A stretch of DNA of 64,000 bases. Source: Marilutibacter chinensis (GTDB lineage: Bacteria > Pseudomonadota > Gammaproteobacteria > Xanthomonadales > Xanthomonadaceae). A program made the translations under genes and the position numbers. The first letter of the stretch is position 1, and every line of letters begins with the position of its first letter. Where the stretch lies: positions 186,001-250,000 of the forward strand of contig NZ_JAKJPO010000007.1 in NCBI RefSeq assembly GCF_021725675.1, in the 5' to 3' direction. The notes beneath the pieces are model-generated. The model worked only from the letters and a program-made list of their open reading frames with translations. It had not been told where the DNA came from and ran no database searches. Shown in pieces: positions 10,145-17,259 of the stretch.

Positions 10145-10768
10145 TCAGGCGCCCGGCGTTTCGATCAGGTGGACCCAGTCCGGATCCGGCTGGTCGAGAT
10201 CGAAGTATTCGAAGATCAGGTGGATACGGTCGGTGTCGCCTGCATTCTGCACCGCATGCACACCCATGTTGTTGACCTCGACCGCCTCACCCTCTGCGAA
10301 GCGGTAACCGATACCGTCCACGTAGAAGATCACACGCTCGTTGGTCAGCAGTGGCACGTGGATCTTGTGCGGCCACTTCGCCGCCGGGTTGGCGTCCCGG
10401 TGCGGCTTGATCACCCCGCCTGGCGCCATCCGCGCCAGCATCACCCGCGGGAAATCGGCGCGCGCGTAGCCGTATGGCGCAACCGCCTGCGCCAGCACCG
10501 GTTCCAGCAGCTGCCGCCAGCCGGCCCATAACGGGCGGTCGTGCGAACCGCGCCAGTCGCGGAAGTCGTCGACGAACCGGAACACGATGTGCCGGGTGCG
10601 GTCGAGGGCGTCGAACCGGTTCGGCTTTCCGGCGTTCTCCTCGTCCCAGACAGCCTCGGGAATGGCGAGTACCGCCTCGCGCAGCGCTGCGATGTCGACC
10701 TTTCCCAGGCGCCGCACCGATGTCGTCTTGCGCGGATTCGGATGGACGCTGGGCGGGACGGTACTCAC
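10145..10768 (-). CDS. Aspartyl/asparaginyl beta-hydroxylase-like dioxygenase
   Basis: 207 residues, cupin-fold 2-oxoglutarate/Fe(II) oxygenase of the AspH type. The iron-binding HxD is His123-Arg-Asp125 (IKPHRDANP), the distal His is His171 (NNMGVHAVQN), and Arg181 with IHLIFEY supplies the 2OG-binding end. The family hydroxylates Asp/Asn side chains of proteins or free amino acids; the substrate here is unknown. Start is GTG (10768) with only a weak ribosome site. It follows a sulfotransferase gene in the same direction by 33 bp, so the two are probably cotranscribed, and it ends convergently against prfC. Confidence 0.85.
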   Translation of the reverse strand: MSTVPPSVHPNPRKTTSVRRLGKVDIAALREAVLAIPEAVWDEENAGKPNRFDALDRTRHIVFRFVDDFRDWRGSHDRPLWAGWRQLLEPVLAQAVAPYGYARADFPRVMLARMAPGGVIKPHRDANPAAKWPHKIHVPLLTNERVIFYVDGIGYRFAEGEAVEVNNMGVHAVQNAGDTDRIHLIFEYFDLDQPDPDWVHLIETPGA

Positions 10769-10801
10769 GACGGGAATCCGGAGAAGGCTGGTGGTCGGCG
10801 G

Positions 10802-11425
10802 TCAGAACGCATAGTCGAACAGTTCGAGGTCGCGCCGGTACAGCTCCGACACCCCGTCGATCAACGGCGGGTCATAGTAGTCGCGATAGCTGCCACGCTG
10901 CGAGCCATTGACCTGACCCAGCGGCGCGGCGGGAATGCCGATCCGCTCGCAGATCGCATCGAAGGAGCCCTGCATGTCCTCGACCCGGCCAACCCTGTCG
11001 GCGAGCAGCCGACCGTCCTCGCCGATCAGGAAGCTGTACTGCGGCTGGAACAGCACGTGGTGCATCGGCCGCAGGCGGAACAGCACATGCCGCATCACCG
11101 CCTGCGGTTCGCGCTGGAACTCGCCGCCGGCGCGGGTCATGAACGCGCAGTAGGAGACGAAGCGATCGAACGGATTGCGCACGAACGCAAACTTGAAGTA
11201 GTCCGCGAACGCCTGCTCACCGAGATGCGGCCGGATCTGCGAAAGGCTGATGTGGCCATGCGGGATCGATGCCAATTCCGGAAAGGGGAACCGTTTGTTG
11301 ACGAAGAGACCGACCTGTTCGAGGTCTCCAGGCCCCATGTGGCCACGCAGGACCTCGCGGACGGAGTGGGTGCCGGTCTTGGGGATCGCCACGAAGACGA
11401 AACGGTGCTGGTGGGAAACGATCAT
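10802..11425 (-). CDS. Sulfotransferase family protein
   Basis: 207 residues. The 5'-phosphosulfate-binding loop AIPKTGTHS (13-21) and the 3'-phosphate-binding segment FVRNPFDRFVSYC identify a PAPS-dependent sulfotransferase of the Sulfotransfer_2 (carbohydrate/protein) type. It has no signal peptide, so it is cytoplasmic. It would move sulfate from PAPS to a hydroxyl of an unknown acceptor. First gene of a two-gene unit with the AspH-like hydroxylase; the pairing (a hydroxylase making a hydroxyl, a sulfotransferase capping one) recurs elsewhere in this window. Confidence 0.85.
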   Translation of the reverse strand: MIVSHQHRFVFVAIPKTGTHSVREVLRGHMGPGDLEQVGLFVNKRFPFPELASIPHGHISLSQIRPHLGEQAFADYFKFAFVRNPFDRFVSYCAFMTRAGGEFQREPQAVMRHVLFRLRPMHHVLFQPQYSFLIGEDGRLLADRVGRVEDMQGSFDAICERIGIPAAPLGQVNGSQRGSYRDYYDPPLIDGVSELYRRDLELFDYAF

Positions 11426-11629
11426 CGGACGCTGCGGTATATGGGACAGGCGGACTTCGGGAATGCCGTCGCCACCCCCGTGCGGCCGTCATCATAGGGC
11501 AACGCCGGGACGTCCGCCCCGCGCCGGGACATGCAATATCCCTCGACGCGCCAGGCTCCGATCGGAATGCCAGCCGGTCCGGCCGTGCCGGGCGGCTCAC
11601 CATGCGCCGACGCACGGTAGGATGGGCGC

Positions 11630-12361
11630 ATGGACACCCCCCGCCATGCGACTCCCCACCCGACGCATCCGGCAGAACGGCCGCCCGCCGCGCGCTCATC
11701 GTTGTCCGGGCAGGAGCCGTCCCACGAAACCCGTTTCCGCGAAGAGTTGGCCAACGCACTGACCCACGGACTCGGCGCGGTCGCAGCCCTGGCCGGCGGC
11801 TCGGTGCTGATCACGCTGGCCGCGGTCTACGGCGACGGCTGGCAGCTGGCCGGCGCGATCGTGTTTGGCATCTGCCTGCTGCTGCTCTATCTCGCCTCCA
11901 CGCTCTATCACGCGATCGGCCATCCGGCCGCCAAGGCGCGACTGAAAGTCGTCGACCACTGCGCGATCTACCTGCTGATCGCAGGCACCTATACGCCCTT
12001 CACCCTGATCGGCCTGCGCGGCCCTTGGGGCTGGGGCCTGTTCATCGCGATCTGGACGCTGGCGCTGGCGGGCGTGGTGTTCAAGCTGCTGTTCACCGGA
12101 CGCTTCAAGCTGCTCTCGACCGCGATCTACGTCGCGATGGGCTGGCTGGTGATCGTCGCGATCAAGCCGCTGCTGACGGCCCTGGACGACTGGACATTCG
12201 GCTGGCTGCTCGCCGGCGGCGTCTGCTACACACTGGGCACGGTGTTCTATCACCGTCCCGGGCTGCGCTACTCGCACGCGATCTGGCATCTGTTCGTGGT
12301 CGCCGGCAGCGTCTGCCATTTCGTCGCGGTGACCGCACAGGTGCTCGCACCGAACCACTGA
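11630..12361 (+). CDS. Hemolysin III / PAQR family membrane protein
   Basis: 243 residues with seven predicted membrane helices after a hydrophilic, Pro/His-rich N-terminal tail of about 35 residues. Family motifs are present: ELANALTHGLG, TLYHAIGH, DHCAIYLLIAGTYTPF, and the C-terminal HAIWHLFVVAGSVCHF. The conserved Glu, Asp and His residues are those proposed to bind a metal in the wider PAQR/CREST superfamily. The hemolysin name is historical; the physiological role is unclear (membrane lipid homeostasis has been proposed for relatives). Divergent from the sulfotransferase unit across about 200 bp in which I see no clear promoter. Confidence 0.9.
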   Translation: MDTPRHATPHPTHPAERPPAARSSLSGQEPSHETRFREELANALTHGLGAVAALAGGSVLITLAAVYGDGWQLAGAIVFGICLLLLYLASTLYHAIGHPAAKARLKVVDHCAIYLLIAGTYTPFTLIGLRGPWGWGLFIAIWTLALAGVVFKLLFTGRFKLLSTAIYVAMGWLVIVAIKPLLTALDDWTFGWLLAGGVCYTLGTVFYHRPGLRYSHAIWHLFVVAGSVCHFVAVTAQVLAPNH

Positions 12362-12520
12362 CGCCGCTGATCAGCCCGGAGTCTGACCCGAGCGATCGCG
12401 CCTTCCCATGAGGGATCAAGAGGGATCAATCGCGGCCCGCGCCGTTCGCGCAGACGCTCCTGCAGGCGCGCATCGGCGTGCGTCGCCAGGAACGATCCCG
12501 TCCGCGCGTGCGCAGCCGGC

Positions 12521-12949
12521 TCAACTGGCGATATAGCGCTGCAGCTGATCCAGCTCGAGTTGCTGGTCCTCGATCACGGCCTTGACCAGGTCGCCAATCG
12601 AGACCACGCCCTCGACACGGCCGTCACGCACCACCGGCAGGTGGCGGATACGGCGGTCGGTGACGGTCATCATGCACCGGTCGACCGTATCGTCGAGCCC
12701 GACGGTGACCACCTCGGACGTCATGATCGCACTGACCGGCGTGTCCGACGACGCGCGTCCCTGCAGGACGACCTTGCGCGCGTAGTCGCGCTCGGACACG
12801 ATGCCGGCCAGTCGCGTTCCGTCCATCACCAGCACCGCGCCTACCCCCTTTTCCGCCATCAGCCGGATCGCCTCGATCACCGGCGCTTCCGGACGCACCG
12901 CGTAGACGTCGGGGGACTTCGCCTCAAGCAGCTGCCGAACCGTACGCAT
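12521..12949 (-). CDS. Stand-alone CBS-domain-pair protein
   Basis: 142 residues consisting essentially of two CBS domains (about 5-60 and 70-130), which as a pair bind adenine nucleotides. Visible CBS signatures are GVGAVLVMDGTRLAGIVSERDYARK and IRHLPVVRDGRVEGVVSIGDLVK. It has no catalytic partner domain. The ATG at 12949 is preferred over the in-frame GTG at 12955 because a GGAG site lies 7 nt before it. The role is probably energy-sensing or regulatory, with unknown partner. Confidence 0.9.
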   Translation of the reverse strand: MRTVRQLLEAKSPDVYAVRPEAPVIEAIRLMAEKGVGAVLVMDGTRLAGIVSERDYARKVVLQGRASSDTPVSAIMTSEVVTVGLDDTVDRCMMTVTDRRIRHLPVVRDGRVEGVVSIGDLVKAVIEDQQLELDQLQRYIAS

Positions 12950-13057
12950 CTGCACACTCCTGCAACGGGCCCTGGGCCGAGGATACTCCCGGCCGCATGC
13001 TCGCGCATGTGAACGCGACCGCTTCCACGCGGCGCTGGCGCGCGGCAGGACGCGCGG

Positions 13058-14113
13058 TCAGTCGGTGCCGGAGCGGTATGCCGCCAACGGCTCCCCAGCC
13101 GGCCTGGAGACGGCGGCGACACGCGCCGCATCCGCGGCCGGGCGCCAGTCGTCGACCAGATAGAGCGGCCGCTGCTTGGCCTCCTCGTACAACCGCCCCA
13201 GGTACTCGCCGATCAGGCCGAGCGCGATCAACTGCACGCCGCCAAGGAAGAGGATCACCGCCATCATCGTCGGCCAGCCGGCGACCGGGTCGCTCCAGAT
13301 GAGCGCCTTGACGATGATCCAGACGCCGTAGGCGAACGCCACCGCCGCAGTCAGCAGGCCGAGATACGTCGCCAGCCTCAACGGCGCCGTGGAAAAGCTG
13401 GTGATGCCTTCCAGCGCGAAGTTCCAGAGCCGCCACAGGTTGAACTTGCTGCGTCCGGCCATCCGCGCGTCGCGGTGGTACGGCACCGAGACGCGGTTGA
13501 AGCCGACCCAGCCGAACAGTCCCTTCATGAAGCGGTGTCGCTCGCGCAACTGCCTCAGTGCGGCCAGCGCGCGTGGCGACAGCAGGCGGAAGTCGCCGGT
13601 ATCGGGCGGGATCGGAGTCTTCGACAGGCGCCCGATCACGCGGTAGAACGCATGCGCCGTCATCCGTTTTATCCAGCCCTCGCCCTCGCGCTCGATCCGG
13701 GTGCCGTGGACATCGTCGAAACCCTCGCGCCACTTCGCGACGAACTCGGGAATCAGTTCGGGCGGATCCTGCCCGTCGGCGTCGAGGATCAGTGCCGCAC
13801 CCGTTTCCACCCGGTCCAGGCCCGCGGTCAGCGCCGCCTCCTTGCCGAAGTTGCGCGACAGCCGCAGCAGCGCGACCCGCCGATCGCCCGCGGCCAGGCT
13901 CTGCAGAACCTCCCAGGTACCATCGCGGCTGCCGTCGTCGACGTAGAGCAGGCGTCCGGCGACGCCATCCGCGGCCAGCGCGTCGAGCGTGGATGCCACC
14001 CGCGGATGCAGCAGCGGCAGGCTGTCGGCCTCGTTGAACGCCGCGACCACCACCGTCAGGCAGTCGCGGAGGCCGGAGTCGGGGCTGCCGTAGCGGGAGG
14101 TGTCCGGATTCAT
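13058..14113 (-). CDS. Membrane-anchored GT2 glycosyltransferase (GtrB/ArnC-like)
   Basis: 351 residues. An N-terminal GT-A domain has VVVAAFNEADSLP, YVDDGSRDGTWEVL and the metal-binding DADGQDPPELIPEFV. Two C-terminal membrane helices (about 255-280 and 295-320) are followed by a short basic tail. This layout matches polyprenyl-phosphate glycosyltransferases such as GtrB, ArnC or DPM1-type enzymes, which load a sugar from a nucleotide donor onto undecaprenyl phosphate at the inner membrane. The sugar cannot be predicted, and no flippase or gtrC-like gene is adjacent. Start ATG 14113 fits the family N-terminus. Confidence 0.9.
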   Translation of the reverse strand: MNPDTSRYGSPDSGLRDCLTVVVAAFNEADSLPLLHPRVASTLDALAADGVAGRLLYVDDGSRDGTWEVLQSLAAGDRRVALLRLSRNFGKEAALTAGLDRVETGAALILDADGQDPPELIPEFVAKWREGFDDVHGTRIEREGEGWIKRMTAHAFYRVIGRLSKTPIPPDTGDFRLLSPRALAALRQLRERHRFMKGLFGWVGFNRVSVPYHRDARMAGRSKFNLWRLWNFALEGITSFSTAPLRLATYLGLLTAAVAFAYGVWIIVKALIWSDPVAGWPTMMAVILFLGGVQLIALGLIGEYLGRLYEEAKQRPLYLVDDWRPAADAARVAAVSRPAGEPLAAYRSGTD

Positions 14114-14166
14114 GGCGTCATGGTAGCGGTTCGGCAGCGCCGGCCGGGCATCCGCCGAGGATCCGC

Positions 14167-14919
14167 TCAGTCGAGCGTCTCGAGGAAGGCCGGTCCGCCG
14201 AGATTGCGCATCTGCCGCTGGATCGCATGGGTGCGTCGCTGCACGTACGGTCCGGGCCTGGCAGCGCTGTAGCGGCGCGGGCTCGGCAGCACCGCCGCCA
14301 GCCGCGCGGCCTGGGCCGGGCTCAGCCGTGCGGCATCGACGCCGAAATAACGGACCGCCGCCGCCTGTGCGCCGTATACGCCGTCGCCGAACTCGGCCAC
14401 GTTCACGTAGACCTCGATGATCCGGGTCTTCGGCCACATCGCCTCGATCAGCACCGTGTACCAGGCCTCGATGCCCTTGCGCACCCAGCTGCGGCCGCTC
14501 CACAGGAACAGGTTCTTCGCGGTCTGCTGGCTGATCGTGCTGCCGCCGCGCATGCGCCCGCCGCGCTCGTTGCTCTCGATCGCCTTCTCGATCGCCTTCA
14601 GATCGAAGCCGCGATGCTGGGGAAAACGCTGGTCCTCCGAGGCGATCACCGCCAGCGGCAACTGCGCCGATATCTCATCGAGGTCGCGCCAGTCGCATGC
14701 GACGCGGAAGCTCCAGTCGCCATCGCCCCAGGCCTCGAACTGCCGGGCCAGCATGAACGCGGAAAAAGGCGGATCGACGAATCGCAGTACCCCGACCTGC
14801 AACACGCTGGCAAGCAGCGCCAGCACCGGCAATGCCAGCAGCCAGCGGACCAGCCGCCGGAGCCGGCTCCGCCGATGCTGTCGCGTTCCACCCGCAATCC
14901 GCTCTTGTGACCGCCTCAC
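14167..14919 (-). CDS. mtgA: Monofunctional peptidoglycan glycosyltransferase
   Basis: 250 residues. A basic N-terminus and one membrane helix (about 23-43) are followed by a GT51 transglycosylase domain. The hallmark block [13 protein letters not shown] contains the catalytic Glu; [16 protein letters not shown] and [15 protein letters not shown] are further conserved GT51 motifs. There is no penicillin-binding transpeptidase domain, as expected for MtgA. It polymerises lipid II glycan strands in the periplasm. Start is GTG (14919) with a GAGGGCGGA ribosome site. Confidence 0.95.
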   Translation of the reverse strand: MRRSQERIAGGTRQHRRSRLRRLVRWLLALPVLALLASVLQVGVLRFVDPPFSAFMLARQFEAWGDGDWSFRVACDWRDLDEISAQLPLAVIASEDQRFPQHRGFDLKAIEKAIESNERGGRMRGGSTISQQTAKNLFLWSGRSWVRKGIEAWYTVLIEAMWPKTRIIEVYVNVAEFGDGVYGAQAAAVRYFGVDAARLSPAQAARLAAVLPSPRRYSAARPGPYVQRRTHAIQRQMRNLGGPAFLETLD

Positions 14920-15119
14920 TCCGCCCTCATCTGGTCTGCTCGAGCCTGTTCGTGCCCATGCGACATGCTCCGGCCCGATGCCGCATTATCCGCATCGGGC
15001 GCCGACCCGCACGCCGTCCGTTACGTTCTCCCCACGCCGGCCGGCCCGCGATGGCCAGCCGGTTCCGACCGGTCCGCCGCGACCGGCCCTCTCCGACCAG
15101 TCCGCCCGACCCGCACCCG

Positions 15120-16022
15120 ATGAGCGCACCCGACGAACAAGGCCATGACCAGCTCACCCGTTTCATGATCGGCCGCGCCGGCGTGCGAGGCGTCCATGTC
15201 CGCCTCGACGCGACCTGGCGGCAGATCCGCGAGCATGGCGACTACCCGGCCGCGGCCGCCGAGATGCTTGGCGAGGCCTGCGCCGCCGCCGCGTTGTTCA
15301 CCGGCCACGCCAAGATCGACGGACGCCTGTCAATCCAGCTGCGCAGCCAGCACGCACTGCGCACGCTGTTCGCCGAATGCACCTCGGCCGGCACCCTGCG
15401 CGGCATCGCCCGACTCGAGGAGGGGGCCAGCCCGTCGCGCGACCTGCGCGAACTCGGCGACGATGCCGTGCTCGCGATCACGATCGAGAATCCCGCCACC
15501 GGCAGCCGCGAACCGGTGCGCTACCAGGGCATGGTCGCGCTCGATTCGGACGATCTGGCGGGCGCGTTCGAGGGCTACTTCCTGCGCTCCGAACAGCTGC
15601 CCACCCGTCTGCTGCTGGCCGCCGGCGCCGACCGGGCCAGTGGACTGATGCTGCAGAAGCTTCCCGGCGATGAAGGCGACGACGACGGCTGGCACCGCGC
15701 TGGCGCCCTGTTCGACACGCTTGGCCCGGACGAACTGCTCGCACTGCCTGCAGCAGAGTTGTTGAATCGCCTGTTCCACGAGGACGGGGTCGAACAGGTC
15801 GCGACGCGGCCGCTGCGATTCGCCTGCTCATGCTCGGAAGACCGGGTGGCGGCGGTGCTGGTGTCGCTCGGCGAGGAGGAGGCGCGAGCCGCGGCGGCCG
15901 ACGGCGAAGCCCATGTCCGTTGTGAGTTCTGCGGAAGGGAGTACCGCTTCGACCTTGCCCGGATCGGGGAACTGTTCAAGGCGCACGCGGTCGAACTGGA
16001 GGGTCCGCAACGACCGCAGTGA
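15120..16022 (+). CDS. hslO: Redox-regulated chaperonin Hsp33
   Basis: 300 residues, normal for Hsp33. This cytoplasmic holdase is activated by oxidation and unfolding. The redox zinc site is intact: CSC (Cys236, Cys238) and CEFC (Cys268, Cys271). The substrate-binding core GHAKIDGRLSIQLR is also recognisable. ATG 15120 is chosen because it gives the family start; the frame stays open far upstream but without homologous sequence. It is divergent from mtgA. Confidence 0.95.
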   Translation: MSAPDEQGHDQLTRFMIGRAGVRGVHVRLDATWRQIREHGDYPAAAAEMLGEACAAAALFTGHAKIDGRLSIQLRSQHALRTLFAECTSAGTLRGIARLEEGASPSRDLRELGDDAVLAITIENPATGSREPVRYQGMVALDSDDLAGAFEGYFLRSEQLPTRLLLAAGADRASGLMLQKLPGDEGDDDGWHRAGALFDTLGPDELLALPAAELLNRLFHEDGVEQVATRPLRFACSCSEDRVAAVLVSLGEEEARAAAADGEAHVRCEFCGREYRFDLARIGELFKAHAVELEGPQRPQ

Positions 16023-16092
16023 GAACGAGCGCCTGGCGCTGTCCGGATGGGTCAAATTGTGACGGTATCCGACCAGTGGCGCCCCATTGCGA

Positions 16093-16121
16093 TTGTTAAA
16101 TGAACATTAAAGACCTATAGT
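16093..16121 (+). promoter_or_regulatory. Promoter of the 16174 gene
   Basis: TTGTTA (16093-16098) and TATAGT (16116-16121) are separated by exactly 17 bp in a locally A+T-rich stretch, ending about 50 bp before the ATG. A convincing sigma-70 type promoter. Confidence 0.75.
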
Positions 16122-16173
16122 CGGAACCTCTCGGAAGGGGAACTGGCCGGCATCCCGCCGGTCGAAAAGAACG

Positions 16174-17043
16174 ATGCGCACGCGACTGCTTCAACTGCCA
16201 CTTGCCCTGTTGCTCGTACTCGGTGCGGCGACGGGGGCGCGTGCGCAGAGCACGGCGCCGACGGCCGCATCGGACTCGACCGTCCTCCCGGTCTGGAACA
16301 ACGCCAGCGGCAAGCTGGAAGCGGTACTGCTGCTCGAGCCCACCGGCACGCAGCTGGCCGGCACCCGCTGGCGCTTTGGCGCCAACAACACGCTCGACAC
16401 CGCGTTCGGGCTGTCGTCCGGCAACACGCTCGGCCTGGTCTGCAACCGCAAGACCGGCCTCGCATCGGCGATCGGCAACCTCGCCAACCACTGCCTGCTG
16501 GCCGCGCTGGACCAGGACAACCGCAGCGGCAGCCGCGAGGTCAACGCGGGGATTTCGGTCGGCAACAACAGCGGGCGCATCGGCATGCTGGTCGGCGAAG
16601 GGCGCGACAGCCTGCCCGGCTGGATGAGCCCGAGCGGCCGCAACAGCCGCTTCGACCAGAACACGCTCACCCTCTACGGCGAGAAGAACATCGGCCGCGA
16701 GGCCACCGTCTCGATCGGCGGCACCCGCGCACGCGCCCGCCTGATCCCGGCAGCCGACCTGCCGGCCGGCTTCAGCGAGCGCTGGAACACCACCAGCCTC
16801 ACCCTGGGCGCGGAGATCGGCAACTTCGGCGCCAACATCGTCGGCCGCGTCGTCGACGTGCCCGGCCAGCCCGGGCACTGGGAGGGACTGGACGTGGGCA
16901 TCACCTGGCGCACCCCGTGGAGCGGCCAGCTCAGCGTCGGCGCCGAGAATGTCGTCACCCGCGGCAAGAACCCGTTCGCGCCGGACGCCGGCGACAAGGA
17001 CGAGGGGACCGTGCCCTACGTGCGCTATGAACAGGACCTCTAG
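16174..17043 (+). CDS. Secreted protein of unknown function
   Basis: 289 residues, family not recognised. A clear signal peptide (1-24, ending GARAQ). The remainder alternates short hydrophobic and polar residues with many Gly, Asn and Thr, and has recurrent strand-like segments (TLTLYGEKNIG, TSLTLGAEIGNFG, GLDVGITWRTPW, QLSVGAENVVTRG), which suggests a beta-rich, possibly small outer-membrane barrel protein. It ends in YVRYEQDL rather than the aromatic residue usual for barrels, so the barrel idea is uncertain. Two Cys (CNRKTG, NHCLL) could form a disulfide. It has its own good promoter and intrinsic terminator, so it is monocistronic. Confidence 0.8.
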   Translation: MRTRLLQLPLALLLVLGAATGARAQSTAPTAASDSTVLPVWNNASGKLEAVLLLEPTGTQLAGTRWRFGANNTLDTAFGLSSGNTLGLVCNRKTGLASAIGNLANHCLLAALDQDNRSGSREVNAGISVGNNSGRIGMLVGEGRDSLPGWMSPSGRNSRFDQNTLTLYGEKNIGREATVSIGGTRARARLIPAADLPAGFSERWNTTSLTLGAEIGNFGANIVGRVVDVPGQPGHWEGLDVGITWRTPWSGQLSVGAENVVTRGKNPFAPDAGDKDEGTVPYVRYEQDL

Positions 17044-17102
17044 TCGCCGCCTTCACGCGAATCGAACGACTTTTCCGGCCTAAATCATTGATCCAGAAAA
17101 AG

Positions 17103-17131
17103 AAAGCCGCCCCTGACAGGGCGGCTTTTTT
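17103..17131 (+). terminator. Intrinsic terminator after the 16174 gene
   Basis: GCCGCCC (17106-17112) pairs with GGGCGGC (17119-17125) around a 6-base loop; flanking AAA/TTT lengthens the stem, and a run of T follows. Confidence 0.9.
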
Positions 17132-17147
17132 CGTTCGTTAACGACAC

Positions 17148-17176
17148 TTTAATTTTTCGGCGAAGGGGGCTACTAT
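17148..17176 (+). promoter_or_regulatory. Possible promoter of the 17260 TonB receptor
   Basis: TTTAAT (17148-17153), 17 bp, TACTAT (17171-17176). The leader to the ATG at 17260 is about 75 nt. I see no Fur box here. Confidence 0.5.
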
Positions 17177-17259
17177 CGGCCGACCTTGCCGGTTTTGGCG
17201 TCTTCCTTGACTTCACCGGCAGGTTCCCATGGGAAACCAAGACTGACTTGGAGAGAGAG

